From: JBJGXI01 sp045635475
GTDB lineage: Bacteria; Bacillota; Bacilli; Bacillales; Amphibacillaceae
NCBI RefSeq assembly: GCF_045635475.1
Contig: NZ_JBJGXI010000018.1
Span: 24,922 to 88,921 of the forward strand
DNA length: 64,000 bases
Direction of reading: 5' to 3'
A program made the position numbers and the translations under genes. Positions 42,128 through 51,582 of this stretch are shown here, piece by piece; position 1 is the stretch's first letter, and every line of letters begins with the position of its first letter. The notes beneath the pieces are model-generated. The model was given only the letters and a program-made list of their open reading frames with translations. It did no database searches and had not been told where the DNA came from.

Positions 42128-42191
42128 TGTAATCCACAGCGACAGTTACTTTGTCCCATCTATCATAGCTTTCAGTGCAAAAATCCGCACT

Positions 42192-42240
42192 CAAAAACAT
42201 ACCCTATAGAGGCAATTTAATGCTCTACAGGGTATGTCTT
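42192..42240. terminator. Convergent terminator
   Basis: ACATACCCTATAG / CTACAGGGTATGT stem, with T5 on the minus strand and TCTTTA on the plus strand; lies between the XRE operon and the convergent 42261 gene. Confidence 0.7.
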
Positions 42241-42260
42241 TAGCGCGCTAGCAGATATGT

Positions 42261-42776
42261 TTAAGGCTCCCAACGACCATTCACGATCGCCACAATCTTC
42301 CAGATGTCATATTCATTAAGTTCATACACAAACTTTAGACTTTTCCAATCCAAATCACTCGTTCCTTCGATATAAAATTCAACGATTTTTGACTGTGGAA
42401 ACACTTCTTCTAGATTTGAATCTATCATGTTGCTTACATCTGTATGAACTTTGTCGGCGTTTAGAAACAGTTCTGCTCGCAGGCGTTCATCAAAATATTC
42501 ACTTGATGTTAAGCTTATTTCCGTTCTCGCCTCTCCGTACCCCCATACATATTTCGTGTCGTCTTCTAATAAGTGTTCCACTTCGTTTTGTCTAAAACCG
42601 ACGGTATAGTCTTCAATGTAGCTTGTTGGAGAGAAAAATACTCCTTTGCTTTCGTGAACGTTGCTAGCAAGAAAAGACATATCGCGGTTATTAATCGCTT
42701 GAAGGGCTTCGGTTGCTTTTTGTTCGATTGATACAGGTTCTCCCAAAGCATCAGCTTCGATTTCACTTAAAATCTA
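42261..42776 (-). pseudogene. Truncated hypothetical gene lacking a proper start
   Basis: An open frame of about 160 residues (from a TTG near 42746: GEPVSIEQKATEALQAINNR..., ending VAIVNGRWEP) looks like an NTF2/lipoprotein-type outer domain. Upstream, in the same frame, a TAG at 42775-42777 separates it from another open stretch (42778-42970). No ribosome binding site precedes it. Probably a remnant, or a gene cut by a nonsense mutation. Confidence 0.5.
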
Positions 42777-42777
42777 T

Positions 42778-42970
42778 TTCCCCTCCTGCCATTCGGCGTG
42801 ATAAGTCATCTCTACATGGCCAATCAGTTCGTTATTGCGCTCTTGAATTATTTTGTAGTGGTCACTGCTTACTTCTTCAATCTTAAAATCAACATCTTCA
42901 GCTAACCACGTCGGTGCATCCTTGGCGATGGCATGTAGTACTTGGTAAAGCAGTTGCGGAAGAAACGAAA
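42778..42970 (-). pseudogene. Gene remnant upstream of 42261
   Basis: Minus-strand frame reading LLYQVLHAIAKDAPTWLAED and ending HAEWQEGK at the TAG. Start missing. May be the front part of the same protein as 42261 or a separate lost gene. Confidence 0.4.
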
Positions 42971-43119
42971 AAATGGTGACACTCCAGAAATTGATACTGC
43001 ACCATATGTTAAGGATAAAAGATCATACTTGCCACTCCGGGTTGATTTGTGAGGAAATTGGAATAGATGTCAAATGGAATCAAGCAAATCATTTGGTCAT
43101 ACTACGAATAAATGAGTAA
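42969..43119 (+). pseudogene. Stalk/copper-amine-oxidase-N-like domain remnant
   Basis: Plus-strand frames GDTPEIDTAPYVKDKRSYLPLR and, after a frameshift, SEEIGIDVKWNQANHLVILR recreate the end of a Cu_amine_oxidN1 (stalk) domain (PYVKDKRSYLPLR-x-x-SE-x-IG-x-x-V-x-W). Only the last about 45 residues remain. Confidence 0.6.
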
Positions 43120-43278
43120 ATGATGGAAAGAGGAATGACTCTGGGGGAATGTCTACCGCAGAGCCAAAATAAAGGTGGTAGGCAACATTTTTGATTTTAA
43201 GCAACAATATTGACATACCATATTAATATAATGGGATAATATTAAATTTTAGGTTGTAATTATTGGAGGGGTTTTTTT

Positions 43279-43704
43279 ATGACGCCAGAACAAGTTGTTA
43301 GAGAATTTTTTGAAGAAGTACGATCAGGTAATAATCCAGATTACTCAAATCAATTAATGGCTGAACAAGTTTTGGCACATCAAATTGTATCAGAAGAAGA
43401 ACAAACAGTGTTGAGGACACCTAAAGATTATGCTGAACACGTAAGAGAAATGATTGAAGTATATGGTGATTTTTCATTAGAAATTCAAGAATTCTTAGTT
43501 GACGGAAACAAAGTATATGTACGATGGAGACAAAAGGGTTTGCACGTAGGGGAAATCGATGGATACCAACCTACAGGGCTACCAGTAATAGAAAAGGCAA
43601 GTGCAGTGTATAGAATAGAAAATGAAAGAATTTCAGAGTATTGGATTCAGATTGATAGATTAGGTATTCAAAAACAATTAGAGTACAATAAATATATTAA
43701 ATAA
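43279..43704 (+). CDS. SnoaL-like (NTF2-fold) protein
   Basis: 141 residues. MTPEQVVREFFEEVRSGNNPDYSNQLMAEQVLAHQI is the polyketide-cyclase/ester-cyclase SnoaL opening, and VYRIENERISEYWIQIDRLGIQKQLE its closing strands. Enzyme or binding role unknown. GGAGGGG precedes the ATG. TTGACA near 43210 may belong to its promoter. Confidence 0.85.
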   Translation: MTPEQVVREFFEEVRSGNNPDYSNQLMAEQVLAHQIVSEEEQTVLRTPKDYAEHVREMIEVYGDFSLEIQEFLVDGNKVYVRWRQKGLHVGEIDGYQPTGLPVIEKASAVYRIENERISEYWIQIDRLGIQKQLEYNKYIK

Positions 43705-43811
43705 CACTCGTGTTGCATAAAAGTTGTCGTAATTTTCAGTTTAATTATTCTTGCTGTTTAGAGTCAAAAAAGTAAATATCCAAATAAAGGTGGCTCCGTC
43801 CATTTGAGAGT

Positions 43812-43838
43812 GGAACAACAAAACTGACCCCGCGTTCC
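43812..43838 (-). repeat. REP-like half element, copy 15, reverse orientation
   Basis: Minus strand reads GGAACGCGGGGTCAGTTTTGTTGTTCC: a left arm only. It ends two bases from the LysR stop codon. The only clear reverse-oriented copy. Confidence 0.85.
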
Positions 43839-43840
43839 AC

Positions 43841-44743
43841 CTACCCATTCTTCAACTCAATTTCGAACCGGTCCATAAAGTTTCTGGCGGTGCTAGACAG
43901 TCGGTTTTTCTTTAAATAAACCCAGCCAAACGATGTTGGAAAGTCGGGTAGATGCTTTATCTTTTTCGGTAAGGCTAGTTCGGAGTCTGGAACTTGGGAC
44001 AAGTGAAGGGAGTAATCATAGCCTACTGTTACAACATTTTCTTCACTTAGCGCTTTCGTTAATGCTACAAGATTTTGCGTGGTGAAAAGGATGGAGATTC
44101 CGCCGTATGTACTCGTGAATGCTTCGACGAATCGATAAATAAAATCATCATCATATAGTACGAATGAGTAATTTTTCAATTCTTCAGGGTCCACTTCTTT
44201 ACTGCGGCCGAGCGAAGAATTTTTATGTACAAAAGCTACCATCTGTCCTTGGAGAATCGGCGTAAATTGATAATTCAGCTTTTGGTCGACAGGAATTTCT
44301 CTCTCTGATATTAAGCCAATATCGATTAGTTCTGCATCTAATTTACGTATAATTTCCTTTGATGAGCTTTCATTAACCTCGATCGATACGGCTGGGAAAG
44401 CTTTCTTAAAATCAATTAAAACATTCACTAGCGTAGGCATTACTCCGGGAGTTAATGCGATGCGCAGTGTTGTCTGCATGTCTTCTTCGTGTCCTGACGC
44501 TTCTTTTCGTAGCTCTTCCAAGTCATTTAAAATAGTGATTGCTTTCTCCACGATTGATTTTCCTTCTAACGTGAGGTATGTGCCATTTCTTGAGCGATTA
44601 AACAGTTTTACCCCAAGTTCATTTTCCAAATTGCCCACAGCCTGACTTACTGCTGATTGAGAAATATGAAGCTTTCGCGCTGCATTCGCAAGTGAATTGT
44701 TTTTCGAAATTTCTACAATATACTTCAGTTGCTCAATGTTCAT
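43841..44743 (-). CDS. LysR family transcriptional regulator
   Basis: 300 residues. HTH at 1-60 (MNIEQLKYIVEISKNNSLANAARKLHISQSAVSQAVGNLE), then the periplasmic-binding-like effector domain. Divergent from the KstD-like flavoprotein gene with 169 bases between, the usual LysR target arrangement. ATG at 44743 follows GGGAGGCTACG. Confidence 0.95.
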   Translation of the reverse strand: MNIEQLKYIVEISKNNSLANAARKLHISQSAVSQAVGNLENELGVKLFNRSRNGTYLTLEGKSIVEKAITILNDLEELRKEASGHEEDMQTTLRIALTPGVMPTLVNVLIDFKKAFPAVSIEVNESSSKEIIRKLDAELIDIGLISEREIPVDQKLNYQFTPILQGQMVAFVHKNSSLGRSKEVDPEELKNYSFVLYDDDFIYRFVEAFTSTYGGISILFTTQNLVALTKALSEENVVTVGYDYSLHLSQVPDSELALPKKIKHLPDFPTSFGWVYLKKNRLSSTARNFMDRFEIELKNG

Positions 44744-44912
44744 CGTAGCCTCCCATCTATAAGTAAAACTTATAGTAACTTAAGATATGTTAACTTTAAC
44801 TTAGTATACAACACGTTTATAATCAAATTAATGATTATTTTAAATTTTTGCATAATTACAGCTTCGATTTATGGTAGCGCTTTCTTATCAAATCTTATAA
44901 GGAGATGATTTC
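44744..44912. promoter_or_regulatory. Divergent promoter region, LysR and flavoprotein
   Basis: Contains ACTTATAGTAACTTAAG-like dyads near 44766-44785 (LysR box candidates with the T-N11-A pattern) and AAGGAGATGATTTC before the plus-strand ATG. Confidence 0.45.
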
Positions 44913-46595
44913 ATGAGTGAACAAAAGTCGGAATATTTCTATGATGTCGTTATTGTCGGTAGTGGCGCAGGCGCTTTAACCACGGCTATTACAGCAGCAG
45001 ATCAAGGATTGAAACCAATCATTATTGAAAAATCGGATGTATGGGGTGGTTCATCTGCCATGTCTGGTGGCGGGGTATGGATCCCGAATAACCCAGTTTC
45101 AAATGCTTACGGTGTAAAGGACAGCGCCGAGGAAGCCCTCACCTACCTAGAGGAAGTTATTGAAGATGTTGGTCCAGCAAGCTCGAGAGCAAGAAAAGAA
45201 GCGTTTGTGAAATATGGCCCAGAAATGGTTTCCTTTTTACAGGACAAAGGAATTACTTGGTATCCTGGGATGGAGTATCCAGACTATTATCCGGACAAAC
45301 CCGGCGGGAAAATCGGCCGTTCTTTAGATACCAAATCTTTTGATTTAAAAAAGCTTGGTGACATTGGTAAAACACTAAGAAGAGCAGGTATTTTGCCCGT
45401 TCCGGTTCGTTCTGGTGAGGTTGCACATCTTCCAAAGGCATTCACGAAACCGAGACATTTCTTTAAGGTAATTAGCTTATTTATGAGAGGGTTTCGGATG
45501 AAGATGCTTGGTCAAAATCCGGTAGCGCTCGGTGGTGCACTCGTTTCAAATTTAATGTACATCGTTCAACAATATAATGTTCCCGTTTGGCTAAATAGCC
45601 CAATGAAAAGCCTCGTACTGGAAAATGATAAAGTCGTAGGCGTAACGGTTGAACGGGATGGAAAACAATTGACGATTAAAGGGGACGCCGTCTTACTAGC
45701 AGCTGGCGGCTTCGCTAGCAATAGTGAGTTTCGTAAAAAATATCAAAAAGTTGGTCGTGAGTGGACATCAGCAAACCCCGACAATACAGGCGACATTGTC
45801 CAAGAGGCGATTAATATCGGTGCCGACATGGCTTTAATGGATGATGCGTGGTGGGGCCCATCTGCTGTACAACCGAATGGAGCGGCGAGGTTTATTTTAT
45901 GGGAACGCTCGATGCCACATACGATTATCGTCGATCATGCAGGAAAACGTTATTTAAACGAGTCAGAATCATACGTCGATGCAGGCCATCATATGTTTGA
46001 AAGAGACGAGCATGAACGGGCGATCCCTTCATGGTTGATCCTCGATACACAAAACCGTAACAAATATATATTCGGTGAAGCGATGCCACGATTCACACCG
46101 AAAAAAATGATTGATAATGGCTTCTTTACAAAAGCGGATACGTTGGATGAACTTGCTAAGAAATGTGGTATTAACGCTGACGGACTGAAAAATACAGTAG
46201 AACGCTTTAATACCTTTGTTGAAAAAGGCGTGGATGAGGATTTCGAGCGTGGGCGCACGGCATATGATAATTATTATGGTGATCCGAGTTATAAGAATCC
46301 TAATCTAGGGTCAATTGCCAAAGCTCCCTTTTATGCCGTGAAATTGTATCCTGGTGACTTAGGAACAAAAGGTGGCATGGTCACGGATGAGTACGGGCGT
46401 GTTCTAAAAAACGGCAAACCAATCGATGGCTTATATGCAACTGGGAACTGTACAGCCTCTGTTATGGGACGCACCTATCCAGGTCCAGGCTCTACTTTAG
46501 GCCCTGCAGTCACATTTGGTTATATCGCGATGCATCATGTGAGTAGTCAGGCAAAAAAACAACAAACAGATCAACAGCCTGTCGAGGTTGGCTAA
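44913..46595 (+). CDS. FAD-dependent oxidoreductase, 3-ketosteroid dehydrogenase-like
   Basis: 560-residue flavoprotein of the FAD_binding_2 family. VVIVGSGAGALTTAITAADQG is the FAD Rossmann motif; WGGSSAMSGGGVWIPNN and, near the end, GLYATGNCTASVMGRTYPGPGSTLGP are typical of KstD and related ene-dehydrogenases/fumarate reductase-like enzymes. Likely inserts or reduces a C=C bond next to a carbonyl. Probably controlled by the divergent LysR. Substrate unknown; the SDR gene beyond it might act in the same route. Confidence 0.88.
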   Translation: MSEQKSEYFYDVVIVGSGAGALTTAITAADQGLKPIIIEKSDVWGGSSAMSGGGVWIPNNPVSNAYGVKDSAEEALTYLEEVIEDVGPASSRARKEAFVKYGPEMVSFLQDKGITWYPGMEYPDYYPDKPGGKIGRSLDTKSFDLKKLGDIGKTLRRAGILPVPVRSGEVAHLPKAFTKPRHFFKVISLFMRGFRMKMLGQNPVALGGALVSNLMYIVQQYNVPVWLNSPMKSLVLENDKVVGVTVERDGKQLTIKGDAVLLAAGGFASNSEFRKKYQKVGREWTSANPDNTGDIVQEAINIGADMALMDDAWWGPSAVQPNGAARFILWERSMPHTIIVDHAGKRYLNESESYVDAGHHMFERDEHERAIPSWLILDTQNRNKYIFGEAMPRFTPKKMIDNGFFTKADTLDELAKKCGINADGLKNTVERFNTFVEKGVDEDFERGRTAYDNYYGDPSYKNPNLGSIAKAPFYAVKLYPGDLGTKGGMVTDEYGRVLKNGKPIDGLYATGNCTASVMGRTYPGPGSTLGPAVTFGYIAMHHVSSQAKKQQTDQQPVEVG

Positions 46596-46726
46596 AACAG
46601 GAGAAAGAATCATCGTTTTTGGAATCAAGAATAACGATGATAGATTGGTAGCTTGTTCATTATACTGCTATTAAGTTAGTAGCATCTAGTTGGATGACCT
46701 ACTCGGAAGTGAGCTCACTCATACGT

Positions 46727-46770
46727 AAAAGGGTGTTCTAAAGCTAACAGCTTACAGAACACCCTTTTTA
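46727..46770. terminator. Bidirectional terminator
   Basis: AAAGGGTGTTCT / AGAACACCCTTTTT stem with TAAAGCTAACAGCTTA between. Confidence 0.8.
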
Positions 46771-46830
46771 ACAGATAAGAAAACCTACCTTCCATAGATG
46801 TTAGCTAACACAGAAAAATCCAGTCTGTAC

Positions 46831-46915
46831 GGAACGCGGGGTCAGTTTTATCGTTCCAGCTAAATCTTAAGTTTTCATCTCATAGAGTGGAACAGTAACT
46901 CTGACCCCGCGTTCC
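46831..46915 (+). repeat. REP-like hairpin element, copy 16
   Basis: Both ends read GCG next to GGAAC/GTTCC, so the ends are more symmetric than in other copies; loop orientation is plus. Confidence 0.92.
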
Positions 46916-46971
46916 TACACAGCCGCAGCTAGTTAGACCCAACACCTCTCCAAGTTAACAAAAGAAGAGAC

Positions 46972-47778
46972 TTACTTGAAAAATTTCATTCTCTTAGAAA
47001 TAAAAGCTGTCGCTCGCTTCGGATTAAATCGATAAAGTTTGTCCATAAATTTCGCGTCTTTACCTGCTAGCACACGATATAAATCTTTTTCCATTCCGTC
47101 TATAATAATTTCTGCCGCTTCTTGCGGTGCTAATAAAACAGGTGTCTTCTTCTTCTCATCCATCGGTTGATCTTTTAAACCACCCATCCCTGCGCTCTTC
47201 GTAATATTCGTGTCCACACCACCAGGGAATACAACGGTCACATTAACATTTGTGTCTAAAAGTTCAGCATACAATCCTTCTGTCATAAGTTTGACAGCAG
47301 CCTTTGACGCACCATAAATGGATTGGCCAGGAACAGGGAGAAACCCTCCCATACTTGACACATTCGTAATGTGTCCAACTGGTCTTTCCAATAGATAAGG
47401 AAGAAATGTCTTTGTCATATACAACGTGCCGTAAAAATTGATATCGATTACTCGCTTTATCCGGTCAAAGTCAAGCTCGTTTATATCGACAAACGGTTGT
47501 ATAATCCCAGCGTTATTAATAATTCCGTCTACGGCACCGTGATGTTCGATTACTTTTCTGGGAAGTGCCTCTACATCTTCAAGCTCCTGAATATCCACAA
47601 TGTGCGTGGACAGTTTATCCGCATGCTCTCCTGCTTGACTGACCGTTTCACTCAGTGTTTCTAGATTAATGTCTACGGCCGCTACACTGGCACCTTTTGC
47701 AAGCAGATTTAGAACCAATTCACGTCCTATTCCGCCTCCTCCACCAGTTACGACGATTACTTTGTTAGCTACTTTCAT
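46972..47778 (-). CDS. SDR family oxidoreductase
   Basis: 268 residues. Cofactor motif VVTGGGGGIGRELVLNL at the N terminus, NNAG (residues about 89-92), catalytic S-x10-Y-x-x-x-K as SSMGGFLPVPGQSIYGASKAA. NAD(P)-dependent alcohol/ketone oxidoreductase. ATG follows AAGGAGGCCTGAGC. Separated from the GH3 locus by a hairpin (47845-47876). Confidence 0.93.
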   Translation of the reverse strand: MKVANKVIVVTGGGGGIGRELVLNLLAKGASVAAVDINLETLSETVSQAGEHADKLSTHIVDIQELEDVEALPRKVIEHHGAVDGIINNAGIIQPFVDINELDFDRIKRVIDINFYGTLYMTKTFLPYLLERPVGHITNVSSMGGFLPVPGQSIYGASKAAVKLMTEGLYAELLDTNVNVTVVFPGGVDTNITKSAGMGGLKDQPMDEKKKTPVLLAPQEAAEIIIDGMEKDLYRVLAGKDAKFMDKLYRFNPKRATAFISKRMKFFK

Positions 47779-47844
47779 GCTCAGGCCTCCTTGTTTTTTA
47801 TAAAATCACTCATGACAATCGATTTCATCATTAGGTGCAACTGC

Positions 47845-47876
47845 ATATCGTTTGGAGACTAGTTGATCCAAACGAT
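47845..47876. other. Inverted repeat between SDR and GH3 genes
   Basis: ATATCGTTTGGA / TCCAAACGATAT with an eight-base loop. No adjacent T run, so either an operator or an RNA stem downstream of the GH3 gene. Confidence 0.5.
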
Positions 47877-47923
47877 ATACAGATAAAATGTAAGGTAAAG
47901 AAATTAACTCAAGAGGTTACCAC

Positions 47924-50776
47924 TTATTTCACTGCTTTTCTACGAAATACAAAGAAGAATCCTGTTGCAATTGCTAGTACAAACAATACATCAATAATAA
48001 TCGTTGTTATCACCCATTGTGGTGTGTCCGTATTTATACCATCTTCCATCGCATTACTGTTAGCTACGGTATAAAGGATATTGTGCGATGCATCTCTTAA
48101 CGCCCATAATGTGTCGTTATTATCTGTATTCACTTCTGGCAAGCCTACTGGTGCGATACCAGTAAGGATTAAGTCGTTACCAGCACGGATGCCAAGTTCA
48201 AAGTTCATATAAGGGTATTCATTGATCATATAAAAATCTGTATTAACCATTCCACTGAAGCCCCACTCGTTTCGAAGCACCTCTTTCATAAGGGGTGCAC
48301 TTGCCCCAGCCCATGTATTTCCGATGCTGTTAAAGGAGGACATCATCGCGTATGCACCACCGTCTTTTACAGCTATTTCAAATGGTTGCAAGTAAATTTC
48401 TCGCATTGCTTGTTCGTTACTCCACGTTAATACGCCTTGCATACGATTGGTTTCTTGGTCGTTTATCGCAAAATGTTTTAAATATACATATGCGCCTTGT
48501 TCTTGGTAAGCTTTCGTAACAGCAGCTGCCATAATCCCCGAGTGAAAACCATCTTCCGAATAATATTCGAAGTTACGTCCTGAGAATGCTGTGCGGTGAA
48601 TGTTCATTGCAGGAGCATACCAACCATGCACTTTATAAGCTTGAGACTCCATACCTACTGCTGTGCCCATTTCTTTTGCAAGTTCAACATTCCACGTAGA
48701 ACCGAGCATTACTGCTGCTGGAAATGAGACTCCTTTTATTGGTGCAGCGGAAATAATTTGGCTGATTCCTGCTGGTCCGTCTAAATCAAGTGTTTCTGGT
48801 TTACCTACAGATGCAATTGCTTTCGTTTTATAACCACCATGTGTGGTAAGCTCTACCATGTCATCGACAGACAACTGATCAAGCAATTCATCCCAGCTTT
48901 CATCCTCTAAATCAACGCCAGTATATTCTGCTAAAGTTTTTCCATTATCTTGGTTTGTCGGTGGTGCTTCATCACGCGTATCGGCGGGTACTTGGTAACG
49001 GATGTTGTTAATATAATCGACAAATTCTTGTTCGATTACTTTACCTGTAACCGTCTTTGTTTCATCTTCTGCTGTCGTTACTGTAAATTGTTCACCGCCA
49101 TCAAGTTGGTCTAAATTTGCAAAACCATTTGCTCTCGATAGATAGGTGTCAATACTACCTTCCCCTGTAACTTCTTCGTCAAATTGGTTGACTGCTACTT
49201 GTTCATCCGTTGAGCGCCCTTCTTCGCTGTATACGATTTGTTCAAGTTCTTTTGTTGCTACATCGGCGATTTTTTCATGCGAATTTTTCATTAATGAAAC
49301 CGTATAATCGCCCGCTTCAAGCACATACGATCCAGTATCACTAAATATTTTTTCATAATCATACGCACTCATATCTTCTACTTTAAAAGATAACGTAACG
49401 GTCTCTGATTCACCCGCTTTAATAACATCGGTCTTGGCAAATGCCGCAAGTTCTACGGATGATTTTTCAATTTGGCCTGTGTAAGGTGCAGTGTAGTAGA
49501 GTTGTACTACTTCTTTCCCATCCACAGCCCCCGTATTGGTCACTACGACATCAACTGAAATTTCTGTATCGTTCCAGACTAAGCTATCTTGGACGACTTC
49601 TTGTTCAAACGTTGTATAACTTAAACCATATCCGAATGGATAAACGACTTTTCCGTTATAGTCAATCGTACCTTCTACAGCAGCCGTTTCATAATATCGG
49701 TAACCGACATAGATGCCTTCGAGGTAATCGACATACGTTAGTCTTACATTATTTTGATCAACTGCTTCTATGTAGCTACCATCACTGTTTTCGAGCACAT
49801 AACCTTGGTCGCCGAAGCTGATTAATGATGGCTGATCCAGTAAATCTGTAGCAAATAAATCTACTGTTCTACCAGATGGATTCACCTTGCCAGTAAGCAC
49901 CTTGCCAAGAGAAACAAACCCTCTTTGTCCAGGACCAGCGATGTTTACGATACTTTTAATTTGTTGATAATCTTTTACCCAATCAAGTTCGAACGTATTC
50001 GCACTATTAACAACAAGTACTACATTGTCAAAATTGGCTGTAACAGTATCGATCATCCCTTGTTCTCTGTTACTTAATTGAAGATAGTGTTTGTTTGGAT
50101 CCAAGTCATCCTCAAAACCGAATCGTTGGCCTGATGGACTATTGGCAGAACCATTCGGGTCGAATGTATCAGGTCCATCTAGACTTCTTGGTAAGTCCGC
50201 ACCTTCCCCACCGGAACGTCCAATAAAGATAACCGCCGTATCTGAGAATGCTTTTGCTTGTTGCATTCTTTCTTCCGTATAGAAATCTTCTGGATTCGGT
50301 TCTGGAATTGTCCAGTCTTGACCATCATAGCCTATCACTGGTCTTTCAAGTTCCAATGCTGCATACGCATCGTATAATTCCTCGTTCACTTCGATACCAG
50401 CCGCTTCTAGTCCATCTTTTGGTGTTATTGCGGCTGTTGTATCGGTACTTCCTGAACCGGTACCACCATAGATTGGATTAGTAAAGCTCCATCCGAATAC
50501 GTTTACCTTTGTTGTATCTTCAAAAGGCAACGCATTTTCATTGTTTTGTAAAAGCACGATACCTTCATCCGCAATTTTCTCTACGACCACTTCTGATTCA
50601 CTACGAACTTGTTGCACTTCCTCCGTATTCGTGTCCACTGTTGCTAGAAAAGACGTTACTAAATCATTAAAGAAATACAAAGCGATATTAACAACGATGC
50701 CGAGCAAGAGTAAAATTCCTAATATCGAACTCCAAATGATGCGAAACTTCTTGTTACTCATTTTTTTCTTGGCCAT
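47924..50776 (-). CDS. Domain-permuted, membrane-anchored GH3 glycosidase (950 aa)
   Basis: Basic start, membrane segment about 12-34 (IIWSSILGILLLLGIVVNIALYF), then the GH3 C-terminal domain first (EGIVLLQNNENALPF onward), a fibronectin-III-like part (VVVTNTGAVDGKEVVQLYY), and last the GH3 N-terminal barrel with KHFAINDQETNR and nucleophile D847 in GMVNTDF. A second membrane segment lies at 921-945, then FRRKAVK. So the usual barrel-to-sandwich order is reversed and both ends are in the membrane, with the catalytic part outside. Probably cleaves beta-glucosides or similar. Third enzyme gene of the locus. Confidence 0.88.
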   Translation of the reverse strand: MAKKKMSNKKFRIIWSSILGILLLLGIVVNIALYFFNDLVTSFLATVDTNTEEVQQVRSESEVVVEKIADEGIVLLQNNENALPFEDTTKVNVFGWSFTNPIYGGTGSGSTDTTAAITPKDGLEAAGIEVNEELYDAYAALELERPVIGYDGQDWTIPEPNPEDFYTEERMQQAKAFSDTAVIFIGRSGGEGADLPRSLDGPDTFDPNGSANSPSGQRFGFEDDLDPNKHYLQLSNREQGMIDTVTANFDNVVLVVNSANTFELDWVKDYQQIKSIVNIAGPGQRGFVSLGKVLTGKVNPSGRTVDLFATDLLDQPSLISFGDQGYVLENSDGSYIEAVDQNNVRLTYVDYLEGIYVGYRYYETAAVEGTIDYNGKVVYPFGYGLSYTTFEQEVVQDSLVWNDTEISVDVVVTNTGAVDGKEVVQLYYTAPYTGQIEKSSVELAAFAKTDVIKAGESETVTLSFKVEDMSAYDYEKIFSDTGSYVLEAGDYTVSLMKNSHEKIADVATKELEQIVYSEEGRSTDEQVAVNQFDEEVTGEGSIDTYLSRANGFANLDQLDGGEQFTVTTAEDETKTVTGKVIEQEFVDYINNIRYQVPADTRDEAPPTNQDNGKTLAEYTGVDLEDESWDELLDQLSVDDMVELTTHGGYKTKAIASVGKPETLDLDGPAGISQIISAAPIKGVSFPAAVMLGSTWNVELAKEMGTAVGMESQAYKVHGWYAPAMNIHRTAFSGRNFEYYSEDGFHSGIMAAAVTKAYQEQGAYVYLKHFAINDQETNRMQGVLTWSNEQAMREIYLQPFEIAVKDGGAYAMMSSFNSIGNTWAGASAPLMKEVLRNEWGFSGMVNTDFYMINEYPYMNFELGIRAGNDLILTGIAPVGLPEVNTDNNDTLWALRDASHNILYTVANSNAMEDGINTDTPQWVITTIIIDVLFVLAIATGFFFVFRRKAVK

Positions 50777-50991
50777 TTCTATTTCACCTTTTTCCTCAGA
50801 AATTGTATTACATAATTTTAGAACCTACTATTTATGTGCTAGTTACTGAAGAAGTTTAGGTTCAAAGAACAGGTTAAAACGTAATCCAACCATTTGCTGC
50901 GAAAGCTTGTATATGAAGACACAACTACTACTCCCTGATCAATTCGCTTCATCAATCGTCTGCTCGTGACCATAGAGCTGAAACTGAAACT

Positions 50992-51510
50992 TTATACCGT
51001 TTTCTCGTCTTGTTCAGGAACCTTTTTCATGACAACAAATTTTAATACCGGATAGATAATGATTACTTGCACCATGATATTAATAGCATTGGTAATGTTC
51101 GTTCCCCAGAATGAACCGACAACACTAGAAATTGGTCCTAAAACAATCGTCGGTATATACATGCAAATCACATATACGACAATAACGGTGAATAAATAAA
51201 TAGGAATTGCTGCACCCAATTTATTGTTAGCGTTAAATACAAGCTTCCGTTGCACGATAAAATTCACCGCTTGCGCCGCAAAGAAACTAACTAAGAAAGA
51301 TAGAAACCCTGCTAAGCCACCATTTTCTGTGGAATAGTTAAAGATCCAAAGGTTAAAATCTGTCGTAGCCAATGATACAAATATAAAACTCATACACAAA
51401 TTCAGTACTACAAAATTAGTAATGGTTGCGATGTTACTTAATAAATTAAACATAATAAATTCATACAAATTGGCGTGCTTTTCTTTAAATTGTTTTATCT
51501 TTTCAATCAT
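50992..51510 (-). CDS. GtrA-like membrane protein
   Basis: 172 residues from ATG 51510, after GAGGAGAGGTAAGT. Four membrane segments; the first (FIMFNLLSNIATITNFVVLNLCM) and the pattern AQAVNFIVQRKLVF are GtrA-like. GtrA proteins are thought to flip polyprenyl-phosphate-linked sugars across the membrane. Between two GH3 genes, it suggests a link to envelope glycan handling rather than plain sugar catabolism; that link is inference. Confidence 0.8.
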   Translation of the reverse strand: MIEKIKQFKEKHANLYEFIMFNLLSNIATITNFVVLNLCMSFIFVSLATTDFNLWIFNYSTENGGLAGFLSFLVSFFAAQAVNFIVQRKLVFNANNKLGAAIPIYLFTVIVVYVICMYIPTIVLGPISSVVGSFWGTNITNAINIMVQVIIIYPVLKFVVMKKVPEQDEKTV

Positions 51511-51582
51511 ACTTACCTCTCCTCGACGGCAATTCCTCTTGATCATAATTGCGTATTACTTGTTTTGTTCCCGGTTGTCCGT

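Noticed and set aside
49441..50849. Plus-strand frames inside the GH3 genes
   Set aside because: Antisense shadows with no ribosome binding sites.
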